A stretch of 64,000 nucleotides of DNA from Streptomyces triculaminicus (GCF_017349075.1 NZ_JAFMOF010000002.1:1364001-1428000), one strand, 5' to 3'. Shown: positions 40,511 through 49,435, counted from the first letter of the stretch. Program-made: numbers and translations. Notes: generated by a model not told the origin, from the sequence alone.

Positions 40511-40798
40511 TCAGCCCGCCGCTTCGTCCACCGCCTTGCGCAGGAGCTCCGTGACGGCCGCCGCCGACTCCCGGCCCCGTTCGTCCAGCGGGCCGGCGAC
40601 CGCCGCGTCGAGGGCCGCCGCGGCGGCCTCGAGCAGCCCGGCGGGGACTTCGACGGTACGCAGCAGTGCCACCAGGGCGGTGGCGACGTTCGCGGGGGAG
40701 ACGCCGGCGCTCGGGATGAGGGCCTCGAGGCCCCGGCCGAGAGCGCGGTCGCGGGGCGGCTGGGCGGGTGCTGTGGTCACGCGGGCAGTCTGCCGCAT
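40511..40798 (-). CDS. Small helical protein with a ParB-like N-terminal motif
   Basis: Up to 95 aa; an in-frame GTG at 40780 is an alternative start giving 89 aa. Near the N-terminus RALGRGLEALIPSAG is very like the first residues of ParB proteins (RGLGRGLxALIP). The rest is two or three Ala-rich helices (PANVATALVALLRTVEVPAG, LLEAAAAALDAAVAG, ESAAAVTELLRKAVDEAAG) with no ParB nuclease or HTH domain. I do not recognise a family. It overlaps nothing and converges on the RDD gene. Confidence 0.65.
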   Translation of the reverse strand: MRQTARVTTAPAQPPRDRALGRGLEALIPSAGVSPANVATALVALLRTVEVPAGLLEAAAAALDAAVAGPLDERGRESAAAVTELLRKAVDEAAG

Positions 40799-41039
40799 CG
40801 GTGGGCGAACCCGTTACCGGCGGCCGGCGCCCGCCCGGCCGTAGCTCCCGGTGGCAGCCCCTCCGGCGCACTCCGGGTTGCGGCCTCCGCCCCCGTCTCC
40901 TCACGCCGCGTGAGGTTCGAACCCGCCCGCGCGGGATGTACCGGGAACCCCACTCCCACGCGCCCGGGGCATCGGCTTCCGAGGGGTCCGTTCCGAGCCC
41001 ACTATCAGGGCAAACGCTCGAACGAGAGAGGGAACCCCC

Positions 41040-41348
41040 GTGAAATCGAGGAACTTCCGCCTTGCCCCGGCGGTGGTGGCGGCCACCGTCGGGATGCTGT
41101 TCGCCGGCACGGCGGGGACGGCCGTCGCGGCTCCGTCGGAGGAGACTCCGAACGCGACGAGCAGCCCCGTGGGCGATGAGGCGAAGGCGGACTGGAAGCC
41201 GGGCGCCTGGTACGACGACGAGAAGTCCTGCAAGGAGGCCGGAGAGAAGGGCAAGCACGACAACAAGTGGAGTGAGTACCGCTGCAAGCATGAGGAACGG
41301 CACCCCGGCCAGTACGACTACCAGTGGCACCTGTACTACCACCGTTGA
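41040..41348 (+). CDS. Small secreted protein of unknown function
   Basis: A 102-aa exported protein from a GTG at 41040 with GAGAGAGGGA upstream. Signal peptide: LAPAVVAATVGMLFAGTAG, cleaved near AVAA. The mature part (about 70 aa) is hydrophilic with two Cys (SCKEAGEKGKHDN, YRCKHEERHPGQYDY) that could form a disulfide, and ends with the aromatic WHLYYHR. It resembles small secreted proteins of actinomycetes with no known function. A strong terminator follows at 41369. Confidence 0.78.
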   Translation: MKSRNFRLAPAVVAATVGMLFAGTAGTAVAAPSEETPNATSSPVGDEAKADWKPGAWYDDEKSCKEAGEKGKHDNKWSEYRCKHEERHPGQYDYQWHLYYHR

Positions 41349-41368
41349 AGAACGGCTTGTTCCACACC

Positions 41369-41396
41369 GTGCCCTCCGGGTGATCCCGGAGGGCAC
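41369..41396 (+). terminator. 12-bp hairpin after the small secreted protein gene
   Basis: GTGCCCTCCGGG / CCCGGAGGGCAC, perfect, 4-nt loop, 20 bp past the stop codon. Confidence 0.85.
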
Positions 41397-41549
41397 GGGC
41401 ATGTGCGGCGCCCAGGGCATCCCGCCGCACCCGCCGCGTACCGCGCACTGCTCGCCGACTACCTGCGGCTGCTGGGGCCCGACCACATCGAGACCCTGGG
41501 CGTCCGCACCGACCTGCGGCGGTGGCGGGGCGAGGGGACGTCGTCGTGA
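41385..41549 (+). pseudogene. C-terminal remnant of a tetratricopeptide (NB-ARC/TPR-type) gene
   Basis: The frame ending with TGA at 41547-41549 reads AYRALLADYLRLLGPDHIET followed by LGVRTDLRRWRGE. This closely follows the Streptomyces NB-ARC-linked TPR repeat (LLADxLRVLGPDHPDTLxTRxxLAxWRGE), in which the repeat ends the protein. There is no start codon or upstream TPR sequence, so it is a fragment left by deletion; an intervening secreted-protein gene occupies the place of the missing part. Confidence 0.55.
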
Positions 41550-41559
41550 GGTGAGGCCG

Positions 41560-41988
41560 TCACCGCAGGGCGTGGCCGGTCGTCACGTCCACGTGATCCG
41601 GGATCTCTTCGTGGCGGTCGCCGACGGTCGGCGTTCCGGCCGGCTCGAAGAGCAGGATCGCGGCGCCGGACGGCGCGGACGGCTTGTGCTCGATGCCCCG
41701 GGGGACGGTGAAGGCGCTGCCTTGGGGGAGCACGACCGTACGCTCCCCGCCCTCTTCGCGCAGGGAGATACGGAGCTCACCGTCGAGCACCAGGAAGAAC
41801 TCGTCGGTGTCGTCGTGGACGTGCCAGAGGTGTTCGCCCCGGACCTTGGTGACGCGGACGTCGTAGTCGTTCACCCGTGCGAGGATGCGCGGGCTCCACA
41901 GGGCGTCGAAGGAGGCCAGGGCCTCGGTCAGGGCTATGGGTTCGTTGCTCGTGCTGTTCATGCCGTTCGTGCTGTTCATGCAGCTCAT
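41560..41988 (-). CDS. Cupin-domain protein
   Basis: A 142-aa single-domain cupin. Motif 1: HLWHVHDDTDEFFLVLDGEL with His, His and Glu metal ligands; motif 2: LPQGSAFTVPRGIEHKPSAP with the last His. The spacing fits small metal-binding cupins of the RmlC-like or DUF-type class; no reaction can be named. N-terminal Met/Asn/Ser repeats (MNSTNGMNSTSNE) make the exact start uncertain. It is divergent from a GlxA-type regulator only 44 bp away and is its likely target. Confidence 0.88.
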   Translation of the reverse strand: MSCMNSTNGMNSTSNEPIALTEALASFDALWSPRILARVNDYDVRVTKVRGEHLWHVHDDTDEFFLVLDGELRISLREEGGERTVVLPQGSAFTVPRGIEHKPSAPSGAAILLFEPAGTPTVGDRHEEIPDHVDVTTGHALR

Positions 41989-42032
41989 CGTCGTGCGTTC
42001 CGTACGCCGTGCGTGAGTGCTAGGAATCGCAC

Positions 42033-43016
42033 ATGACGCAAAGATCCTCGCACGTGGAGCGTGCCGTCGGCCCGCATCGAGTCGTCGTGATCGTCGACGA
42101 GAACTCGAACCCCTTCGAGCTCGGCTGCGCGACCGAGATATTCGGTCTGCGCAGGCCCGAGATCGGGCGCGACCTCTACGACTTCCGGCTCTGTTCGCCG
42201 GACCCGAGCACCCTGATGCGGGACGGGTTCTTCACCCTCACCGGAATCGCCGGTCTGGAGGCCGCCGACGCGGCGGACACGCTGATCGTCCCTAACCGGC
42301 CCGACGTCGAGGTCCCCCGCCGGGCCGCGGTGCTCGAGGCCGTGCGACGGGCGCACGCGCGCGGCGCGCGCCTGGTCGGCTTCTGCAGTGGCGCCTTCAC
42401 CCTGGCCGAAGCAGGGGTGCTCGACGGGCGTCGGGCCACGGCGCACTGGCAGTGGGCGGACGCGTTCCGGGCCCGCTTCCCCTCGGTCCGGCTCGAACCC
42501 GACGTGCTGTTCGTCGACGACGGCGACATCCTCACCGCCGCCGGCAGCGCGGCCGCGCTCGACCTGGGCCTGCATGTCGTCCGCCGCGACCACGGGGCCG
42601 AGGTCGCCAACTCGGTGAGCCGGCGGCTGGTCTTCGCGGCGCACCGGGACGGCGGACAGCGGCAGTTCGTCGAACGGCCCGTGCCCGACCTGCCGGACGA
42701 GTCCCTGGCCCCCGTCCTGGCCTGGGCCCAGGAACGACTGGACGCCCCGCTGACGGTGTCCGACCTCGCGGCCCGCGCGGCGGTCAGTTCCGCGACCCTG
42801 CACCGCCGGTTCCGGGCGCAGCTGGGTACGACGCCCTGGGCCTGGCTCACAGGCGAACGGCTCACACTCGCCCGCCGGTTGATCGAGCGGGGCGAGTCCC
42901 GTCTCGAGGTGGTCGCGCGACACAGCGGCCTGGGCACGGCCGCCACCCTGCGCGCGCTGATGCGGCGCGAGACGGGCCTCACCCCGTCGGCGTACCGGCG
43001 CCGGTTCGGGACGTAG
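42033..43016 (+). CDS. GlxA/FtrA-type AraC-family transcriptional regulator
   Basis: A 327-aa regulator with a DJ-1/PfpI sensor (VVVIVDENSNPFELGCATEI, GARLVGFCSGAFTLAEAGVL, RRATAHWQWADAFRARFP) and a C-terminal AraC HTH (LTVSDLAARAAVSSATLHRR, LGTTPWAWLTGERLTLARRL, VARHSGLGTAATLRALM). It shares its architecture with the regulator at 36030-37010 but is not a recent copy. It is divergent from the cupin gene with a 44-bp shared promoter region, pointing to local control. Ligand unknown. Confidence 0.92.
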   Translation: MTQRSSHVERAVGPHRVVVIVDENSNPFELGCATEIFGLRRPEIGRDLYDFRLCSPDPSTLMRDGFFTLTGIAGLEAADAADTLIVPNRPDVEVPRRAAVLEAVRRAHARGARLVGFCSGAFTLAEAGVLDGRRATAHWQWADAFRARFPSVRLEPDVLFVDDGDILTAAGSAAALDLGLHVVRRDHGAEVANSVSRRLVFAAHRDGGQRQFVERPVPDLPDESLAPVLAWAQERLDAPLTVSDLAARAAVSSATLHRRFRAQLGTTPWAWLTGERLTLARRLIERGESRLEVVARHSGLGTAATLRALMRRETGLTPSAYRRRFGT

Positions 43017-43026
43017 CGCACGGAGG

Positions 43027-46000
43027 GTGCCCCGACGTGACGGCGAGGTCCTGCTGCCTCCGGGTGTCCGCCATCCGGAGCAGGCGGGGGCCGCGGACCG
43101 TCCCGTTGGGGCGACCCGGGATGCGGGCCTTGCCGATCGACGTTCCGATGGTGGGGTGGAGGAAGCAGGGAAAGAAGAGGCGAGGCAGCCGGCGCAGTCC
43201 GAATTGCGGTTGGCCGCCACGTTCACGGGCGGCGTGAGCCTGGCCGTGTGGATGGGAGGTATCGCGCGGGAGATGAATCTCCTGGCGGCGGCCGGCTGGT
43301 CCGACCAGAGGACCGATACCGTCCGGGGCCGCCAGGTGGAGAAGTACCAGCGTCTGCTCGAGCTGCTGCGGCTGAACGTCAGCATCGACGTGCTGTCGGG
43401 AACCAGCGCGGGCGGCATCAACGCGGCGTTCCTGGGCATGGCGAACGCCCGTCGCCTCGACCTGGGCCGGCTGCGCGATCTCTGGCTCGACGAGGGGTCG
43501 CTCGGCAAGCTGCTGCGCGACCCCTCCGTACGCAATCCACCGTCCCTGCTGCTCGGTGACGAAGTCCTGCTCAACGGACTCCGTTCGGCGCTGGAAACCC
43601 TCGCCAGTGGCGATCCGGTCGTCAAGCCCGAGGAGGGCGACCCGACGCATGTGTTCATCACCACCACCCTGCTCTCCGGCCTCGAGAGCACCTTCAAGGA
43701 CGACTACGGGACCGCTGTCCGGGACACGACCCACCAGGGCCTGTACACCTTCACGGCCGACCAGCTGAAGTACGACACCGCGCTGCCCGCGCTCGCACTG
43801 GCGGCGCGCAGCAGCGCCTCCTTCCCCGGCGCCTTCGAACCGGCGTACGTGCCGATCGGCGCATCGGGTGACGCCAAGCACCCCGACATGGCCGGCTTCA
43901 TGACGCAGGGCGTCCGCACGCAGTTCTGCGCGGACGGAGGACTGCTGGCCAACCGGCCGCTGGGGCCGGCCCTGCGGGCCATCTTCGACCGGCGGGCGGA
44001 CAAGGAAGTACGCAGAGTACTGGCCTACGTCGTGCCCTCCGCCGGCGTCGGTGACCCCCCGACGGCCCCGGCAGAGCCCCGGCAGCAGGACCTCCCGGGC
44101 CTTGGGGCCGCCCTGCTGGCCGATGTGAACGCCCTCCGGTCCCAGACCATCACCGCCGAGCTGCGCGCCCTCGCCGACCACAACGAACGGGCCCGCGGCC
44201 GACGGAGCCTCGAGAGCCGCCTGGCTCTCCTCGCCGGCGAGGGAGGCGACCTGGCCTGGGACGGTCTGTACGCCGAGTACCGTGCCGTACGGGCCCGGAC
44301 CCTGGCACACGACGCCGCCGACGAGACGCTGCGCGGGCTGATCGCCGACGGCCGCCGCAGCGAGTCCGACGGCCGCCCGGTCGGCTTCGGCGGCGACCTG
44401 GAGATCCTCACGGCCGCGGCCGCCGAGACACTGACCGCGATGATGCCCGACAGCCTGGGGGGCTCCGCCTCCGCTTCCGCCTCCGCCGATGTCTTCGAGC
44501 AGCTCGCGGCCTTCGGCCGGCTGCCTCTGGACGGGGCGAAGGCCACCGTGGTGCGGCTGCTCCGGGCGGGATTCGCCAGGTGGGTGCCGGACGCCCGTAG
44601 CGCATTGAACGCCCTCCTCGACGCCGCTCACTCCGCGGTGCCTCGGCGAGCGGAGGAGAGCCCGTGGACGGGGCTCGAGGCGGGGCTGCCCGGCACGGGC
44701 CCTCTGCCGCCCGGCGCGATCGCCGAACTGGCGGCGTCCGACGCATGGCGGGACGCCGTGCGCGGGCGTCTGACCGCGGAGGCCACAGGGGACCTGGGCG
44801 CCGGCTGGCGTGAGCTCGCCGATGTCGTCCTGGAGGCCCGCCCGCTGCTCTCGGACCTGCTGAGCGGGGGTGACAGGACGTCGGCGGACGCTCGGTCCGT
44901 TCTGGAGTACCTGACCGGCACGACGACCGGCACGACGACCGCCGCCGGGCCGGACGCGGCGTCGGTGGCCCGGCGGCTGTTCGAGCTGCAGGCCGCCCAG
45001 CAGGTGATGTTCCCGGACGAGCCGGCCGCCTTGCAGGCGGTGGAACTCGTCCAGATGAGCGCCGACACCAGGACCGACCTCGACGCGCGCAGCCTGGCCG
45101 GTGAGAAGCTCACCGGCCTTCAGCTCAACCACTTCGGCGCGTTCTACAAGAGGTCATGGCGCGCCAACGACTGGATGTGGGGCCGCCTGGACGGCGCCGG
45201 CTGGCTCGTCCACGTCATGCTGTCCCCGCGTCACCTGAAGCGGCTCGTAGTGGAAGACCGCCGGGGACCAGGGGATATCAGGGCCGCACTGGAGAAGATC
45301 GCCGGCTCCGCGCCACCCCCGGGCGTGTTCGATCCGATCCCCGGCAAGGCCTCACGACCCGAACTGGCCTTTCTCGGGGATCCCGACCCCGACGCGCCGG
45401 ACCTGCCCACCAGCCTCCCCATCACCTCGCAATGGGTCGCGAGCGGGCTCCAGAGCCTCATCGCGGCGGAGGAACTGCCCTGCGTCGCCGAGCAGGCCGA
45501 ACACGACAGGCGGGACGGACACGCCGACACTGCCGCCGGCTTCCTCGCCGCGTACAGGACGGCGACCCAAGGCCGGACGGGCCAGGCGCCCGTTCCGCCG
45601 GAAGGCGTCCGCGCGCTGCTCGGTGCCTGCCGCGTCTCACAGGAGACATTCGCCGGCGAACGCGGCAGCAAGGCGTTGACCCGCACGATCGTGCAGAGCG
45701 CCGCCGTGGCCGCCAACGCCGTCGAAGCGGGGACCTCCCGCCTGAGGTCGTTCCGGCCGGTGTTCGGCACCATCGGCAGATCCCTGCGGCTCGCGCACCG
45801 CGTGGTGCGGTCCACGTCGTTCGGCAGCCGGCCGTGGCTCGCGGGCCTGTTGCTCGTGGTGACGGGCGTCGTCGCTCTCACCAGCACCATCGATCCGATC
45901 CGCTTCCTCGGCGCGGCGGCGGTGGCAGGAGGCCTCGTCGTCCTGGCGATCGCCACCCGCGCCCTCACGATCGTCCTCTCCGCCCTGGCCATCCTCGCGG

Positions 46001-46185
46001 TGATCGGACTGGTGCTGGCCGCCGCCATCCCAGGCCTCAACGAACACGTCTTCCCCTGGCTCGGCGACACCGCCGTCCCCTACCTGGGCGTCCACCCCTG
46101 GCTGTGGGCGGCGCTCGTCCTCTTCGTGCTCCTGCCACCTTTGTGGATGGCCGGCGACCTGCTCCGCACAGTGCGGCGCCGCTAG
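43027..46185 (+). CDS. Very large patatin-like phospholipase (DUF3376 type) with C-terminal membrane helices
   Basis: Up to 1052 aa. Patatin landmarks: GGVSLAVWMGGIAREMNLL, nucleophile GTSAGG (residues 125-130, Ser127) and the dyad Asp in FCADGG (Asp303). A long helical middle region follows (with SGLESTFKDDYG, LEILTAAAAETLTAM and SWRANDWMWGRLDGAGWLVH, the last typical of DUF3376). About four hydrophobic helices near residues 935-1045 anchor the C-terminus (WLAGLLLVVTGVVAL, LGAAAVAGGLVVLAIA). It should cleave acyl esters at a membrane. Start is unsure: the GTG at 43027 abuts its GGAG; a GTG at 43156 also fits and would remove the Arg/Glu-rich N-terminus. Confidence 0.88.
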   Translation: MPRRDGEVLLPPGVRHPEQAGAADRPVGATRDAGLADRRSDGGVEEAGKEEARQPAQSELRLAATFTGGVSLAVWMGGIAREMNLLAAAGWSDQRTDTVRGRQVEKYQRLLELLRLNVSIDVLSGTSAGGINAAFLGMANARRLDLGRLRDLWLDEGSLGKLLRDPSVRNPPSLLLGDEVLLNGLRSALETLASGDPVVKPEEGDPTHVFITTTLLSGLESTFKDDYGTAVRDTTHQGLYTFTADQLKYDTALPALALAARSSASFPGAFEPAYVPIGASGDAKHPDMAGFMTQGVRTQFCADGGLLANRPLGPALRAIFDRRADKEVRRVLAYVVPSAGVGDPPTAPAEPRQQDLPGLGAALLADVNALRSQTITAELRALADHNERARGRRSLESRLALLAGEGGDLAWDGLYAEYRAVRARTLAHDAADETLRGLIADGRRSESDGRPVGFGGDLEILTAAAAETLTAMMPDSLGGSASASASADVFEQLAAFGRLPLDGAKATVVRLLRAGFARWVPDARSALNALLDAAHSAVPRRAEESPWTGLEAGLPGTGPLPPGAIAELAASDAWRDAVRGRLTAEATGDLGAGWRELADVVLEARPLLSDLLSGGDRTSADARSVLEYLTGTTTGTTTAAGPDAASVARRLFELQAAQQVMFPDEPAALQAVELVQMSADTRTDLDARSLAGEKLTGLQLNHFGAFYKRSWRANDWMWGRLDGAGWLVHVMLSPRHLKRLVVEDRRGPGDIRAALEKIAGSAPPPGVFDPIPGKASRPELAFLGDPDPDAPDLPTSLPITSQWVASGLQSLIAAEELPCVAEQAEHDRRDGHADTAAGFLAAYRTATQGRTGQAPVPPEGVRALLGACRVSQETFAGERGSKALTRTIVQSAAVAANAVEAGTSRLRSFRPVFGTIGRSLRLAHRVVRSTSFGSRPWLAGLLLVVTGVVALTSTIDPIRFLGAAAVAGGLVVLAIATRALTIVLSALAILAVIGLVLAAAIPGLNEHVFPWLGDTAVPYLGVHPWLWAALVLFVLLPPLWMAGDLLRTVRRR

Positions 46186-46228
46186 CGCGGGCGGAGGCCG
46201 GCGGGACGCGTCGGCGGTGCTGGTCGAC

Positions 46229-47017
46229 TCAGCGCACCCTGACGAGGCAGAGGGTGTTGCCCTTCGCGCTGTACTCCGCGTAGGCGATGTACGGGATCTC
46301 CGGGCCGTCCGCTGCGCAGTTCTCGCCCGGGCCGGTGAGTTCCTGCGACACCCGGTACTGGTCGGGGGAGGAACCGCAGACGACCGCTTCCAGGTCCTGC
46401 CGGGGCCACTCGGCGTTGTTGCGGACGCAGTCGCCGACGGACAGGTGGACCGGCTTCGCGTCCCCGACCAGCAGGCCGATCAGGATCAGCAGCGGCACCG
46501 CCAGGACGACGAGGGCGACGGGGAGGGTGACCAGCAGGGTCGCCGGGCGCAGGAGCACCCGTTTGCCCGGGTCCAGTGGCGGCCGCCAGCCCCCGGCGGG
46601 AGGGCCGAGGCGGCGGAACGTGCCTCGCGGGCCCAGCACGTTGGCGAGCACGGTGAACGGGGTGATCACCATGGAGAGCGGGCCCCACCACCCCTGCCAG
46701 AGGGTGTCGGCGGTCATCCTGCGGTGCAGCGCCGTTCCGCACGGGCGGCAGAACGTCCCCGATCGCTTCAGGAAGCGCATGAGGACGACCATTCCCTGGT
46801 GCCCGCGCACGGTGGCGTGGACGGCCGGCATGCCGCCGCATATCTCGCACTGCGGCGGCCCGCCGAGGGGCGACTGCCCGTAGGAGGGCTGCCCGTATGA
46901 CGGCTGCCCGTATGACGGCTGTCCGTACGAGGGTTGGCCGTACGAGGGTTGGCCGTAAGCCGGCTGACCGTAGGGCTGGCTGGCGTACGGGTGCGGCGGC
47001 CCCGGCGGGTTGACCAC
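46229..47017 (-). CDS. Membrane protein with (PSYGQ)n N-terminal repeats, zinc ribbon and exported Cys-rich C-terminus
   Basis: A 262-aa protein from a GTG at 47017 with GAGGG eight bases upstream. Residues 10-50 are Pro-Tyr-Gly-Gln repeats, five identical PSYGQ units among them. A zinc ribbon follows (CEICGG at about 58, CRPCG at about 91). Two membrane regions come next ([14 protein letters not shown] and [23 protein letters not shown]). The last 75 residues lie outside the cell and include [21 protein letters not shown] and NTLCLV, the usual Cys pattern of Streptomyces LppU/SCO3897-like proteins. Function unknown. Confidence 0.8.
   Translation of the reverse strand: MVNPPGPPHPYASQPYGQPAYGQPSYGQPSYGQPSYGQPSYGQPSYGQSPLGGPPQCEICGGMPAVHATVRGHQGMVVLMRFLKRSGTFCRPCGTALHRRMTADTLWQGWWGPLSMVITPFTVLANVLGPRGTFRRLGPPAGGWRPPLDPGKRVLLRPATLLVTLPVALVVLAVPLLILIGLLVGDAKPVHLSVGDCVRNNAEWPRQDLEAVVCGSSPDQYRVSQELTGPGENCAADGPEIPYIAYAEYSAKGNTLCLVRVR
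46874..46948 (-). repeat. Five 15-bp in-frame repeats encoding PSYGQ
   Basis: Tandem units CCx-TCx-TAC-GGx-CAx within the membrane-protein gene; neighbouring third-base differences fall into two groups, suggesting stepwise duplication. Confidence 0.8.
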
Positions 47018-47056
47018 GGAAGAATCCCTCGACGATCGGCAATGTGCACGTGCACC

Positions 47057-48223
47057 CTAACCCCAGTGGCAGGCCCCTATGCGGCGCACCGCTTCGCGGA
47101 TGAGGTCGGTGCCGGCGCACACGGTCAGGCGCACGTAGCCCTCGCCCCCGGGGCCGAATCCGCTGCCCGGGATCGACAGCACGCGGGCGTCCTGCAGGAG
47201 GCGCTTGGAGAACGCCTCGCTGTCGTGGCCCGCCGGGCAGCGTACGAGGCAGGAGAAGGTGGCCCGGGGTCGCAGCACCCTCAGGCCTGCTTGTTCGAGC
47301 CCGTCGCAGAGCAGCCGCATGCGCTCGCGGTAGACGGAGCGGAGGTGGGCGGGGTAGCCCGTGGTGTCGTTGAGCGCGGTGACGGCGGCGTGCTGGACCG
47401 CGCCGAACGTGCCGGAGTCGGTATGGGCCTTGACGGTGCGCAGCGCGTCCACGACCGCCGCGTTGCCGACGGCGAAGCCCACCCGCCAGCCGGGCATGTT
47501 GTACGCCTTGGACAGCGAGTGGAACTCGATGCCGCACTCCATCGCGCCCGGCGCCTGGAGGAAGGACGGCGGGGGCGCGCAGTCGTAGTAGATGTCGCTG
47601 TACGCGGCGTCGGAGGCGACCACGATGTCGTGGCGGAGCGCGAAATCCGCCAGACGCGCGTAGAACTCCTCGGTGGCGAGGGCCGCCGTGGGGTTGTTGG
47701 GGTAGCAGACCCAGAACAGCTTGGCCCGCCGTGCCGCGTCCGCGGGTATCGCGGACAGGTCGGGCAGGAAGCCGTTCTCCTCCCGCAGGGGCACGCGGAC
47801 CACCTCCGCTCCGCACCACCGCGCCCAGGTGGCGTACACCGGATAGGCCGGGTCCGGGACCAGCACCACGTCGCCCGCCTCCGCGTACGCCATGGTGAGG
47901 TGTGCCATCGCCTCCTTGCTGCCGAGCGTGACCACGACGCCGGTGGCGGGATCGACGCGCAGCCCGAACCGGCGGCCCAGGTGCCGGGCGGCGGCCTCGC
48001 GCAGGGCCGGGGTGCCGGCGGAGGGCGGGTAGCGGTGGGTGCCCGGGTCGCGGACGGCCTGGCGCATGGCCCGCACGATGTGCGGCGGGGCGGGCAGGTC
48101 GCAGTCGCCCACCCCGAGCGGGATGGGCGCCACGCCGTCCTGTCCGGCGAGGGCCCGGGCCCGGTCGACGAGGGAGAACAGGTGGTTCTCCGTCTGCTCC
48201 AGACGTTCCGCGCGACCGGTCAC
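47057..48223 (-). CDS. PLP-dependent class I/II aminotransferase
   Basis: A 388-aa fold-type I enzyme. Conserved elements: IPLGVGDCDLPAPPHIVRAM, VVTLGSKEAMAHLTMAY, VLVPDPAYPVYATWARW, FWVCYPNNPTAALATEEFY (Asn for PLP O3'), SDAAYSDIYYD, Lys239 in HSLSKAYNMPGWRVGF and the C-terminal Arg in YVRLTV. It most resembles LL-diaminopimelate or alanine/aspartate-type aminotransferases of the DapL/AlaA group. No lysine or other pathway gene is adjacent, so the amino donor and acceptor are not assigned. Confidence 0.9.
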   Translation of the reverse strand: MTGRAERLEQTENHLFSLVDRARALAGQDGVAPIPLGVGDCDLPAPPHIVRAMRQAVRDPGTHRYPPSAGTPALREAAARHLGRRFGLRVDPATGVVVTLGSKEAMAHLTMAYAEAGDVVLVPDPAYPVYATWARWCGAEVVRVPLREENGFLPDLSAIPADAARRAKLFWVCYPNNPTAALATEEFYARLADFALRHDIVVASDAAYSDIYYDCAPPPSFLQAPGAMECGIEFHSLSKAYNMPGWRVGFAVGNAAVVDALRTVKAHTDSGTFGAVQHAAVTALNDTTGYPAHLRSVYRERMRLLCDGLEQAGLRVLRPRATFSCLVRCPAGHDSEAFSKRLLQDARVLSIPGSGFGPGGEGYVRLTVCAGTDLIREAVRRIGACHWG

Positions 48224-48351
48224 ACGGGCCTCCTCCGACGAAGCCGACGTTCACTGCCGGAATCGTGCCCTGGAGCGGGGGAGCGGCGCGAGAGGGCGTC
48301 TGCGGCCCGCCCGTGCAGGCCGCGGGTGCGCGCCTCGTGTGGTGCGTACGG

Positions 48352-48978
48352 TCACGGGCGCCGCAGCCGGTTCACCGCCGGCCGGGGGCCGCCGCGCCGC
48401 GCGTGCCGCTGCGGGCGGTGGTCCTCCGGCCGGGCCCTGACCAGGTCCTCGAAGAGGTCGCGCGCCCGTACGAGCGCCTCGCGCAGTTCCTCGGTCGGGA
48501 CCTCCCGGGAGCGGCCGCCCACCGAGGCGGTGCGGAGCTCGCGCAGGCCGTGGACGCTCCGGGGGGCGTGGACCGACAGCGCGTCGGCCATGTCGTCCCA
48601 GGTGGTCGAGGGGAAGCCGCGGTCGCGGGCGAGTTCGCCGACGAGGAGTTCCGCGTCGGCGACGGACCGCGCCGGGGCGTCCACGAACCGCTCCTGGATG
48701 CCGGTCCACCGTGCGACGTACTGTTCCCGGGCCGCCGCCGGAAGCGGCGAGACCCGCAGGTGTTCGTAGCGTCCCAGCCGCTCGGACAGTTCCCGTTCGG
48801 CCGCCTTGCGTTCGCCGCCGTGCCGGGCGAGGGCGGCGTCGTACTCGGGCCCGAAGCGCCGCCGCAGAGTGCCGCCGCCGGTACGCGCGCCGTGTCCGAC
48901 GGCCCAGACGGCCACGGAGACACCGAGGAAGATGACGGCCGTCGTGACGGCTACGGCGATCAGTGCGTGGGTTGACAT
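48352..48978 (-). CDS. Membrane-anchored helical protein of unknown function
   Basis: A 208-aa protein. One N-terminal membrane helix (LIAVAVTTAVIFLGVSVAVW) is followed by a cytoplasmic helical domain common in Streptomyces hypothetical proteins: LRRRFGPEYDAALARHGGER, ERELSERLGRYEHLRVSPLP and WTGIQERFVDAPARSVADAE. The Arg-rich C-terminus (about 30 residues) is disordered. The segment RRFGPEYDxxV followed by RAELxxR is a recurring but uncharacterised family signature. It lies upstream of and on the same strand as the aminotransferase, 128 bp apart. Confidence 0.78.
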   Translation of the reverse strand: MSTHALIAVAVTTAVIFLGVSVAVWAVGHGARTGGGTLRRRFGPEYDAALARHGGERKAAERELSERLGRYEHLRVSPLPAAAREQYVARWTGIQERFVDAPARSVADAELLVGELARDRGFPSTTWDDMADALSVHAPRSVHGLRELRTASVGGRSREVPTEELREALVRARDLFEDLVRARPEDHRPQRHARRGGPRPAVNRLRRP

Positions 48979-49064
48979 GGAGTCCCCTTCCGTACGTCTT
49001 CCGTACGTTTCATCCGGCCCCGACGCCGATGTCGTCGAGAAGCCGACGTGGTGCCGTGCCGTGC

Positions 49065-49265
49065 TCAGGCGGCCTGCCTGCCCTCGCCCGGGACGGGGGT
49101 CGGCTCGTACGAGGGCTGATCGGGCACGACGCGCAGCGGCCGGCCGGGCAGCCCCTGGCGCGGCTGCTCGGCGGAACCGCTCTTCAACAGGCACTCCTCG
49201 TACCGCCCGAGGGCGAGCACCAGGCACAGGAGCAGAGGAGGCATGAGCAGGGCGACGGCGACCAC
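49065..49265 (-). CDS. Small single-helix membrane protein
   Basis: A 66-aa protein from a GTG at 49265, chosen because AAGGAG lies six bases upstream; the longer frame to 49349 has no ribosome site. It has one N-terminal membrane helix (AVALLMPPLLLCLVLALGRY) followed by EECLLKSG and a Pro-rich cytoplasmic tail. Small proteins of this kind (helix, then GRYEERL) are frequent in Streptomyces and unstudied. Confidence 0.65.
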   Translation of the reverse strand: MVAVALLMPPLLLCLVLALGRYEECLLKSGSAEQPRQGLPGRPLRVVPDQPSYEPTPVPGEGRQAA

Positions 49266-49435
49266 GGGGGCTCCTTCCGGCACAGCCGAGAGTCGGAGGC
49301 GTGACAGTGACCGGCTTGCCCCTGGGGCCCGGCACAAACGCGCCGGCACAAACGCGAAGGAGCCGCCGCGTCCGGGACACCCGGGTCACGCCCTGGGAAC
49401 CGGCCCGGCGGCGGCGACCGCCTCGCGAACCGCCG

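Noticed and set aside
49330..49356. Direct repeat CGGCACAAACGCG (two copies, 14-bp period)
   Set aside because: Real, but only two copies in a small intergenic region with no promoter features; too weak to interpret.
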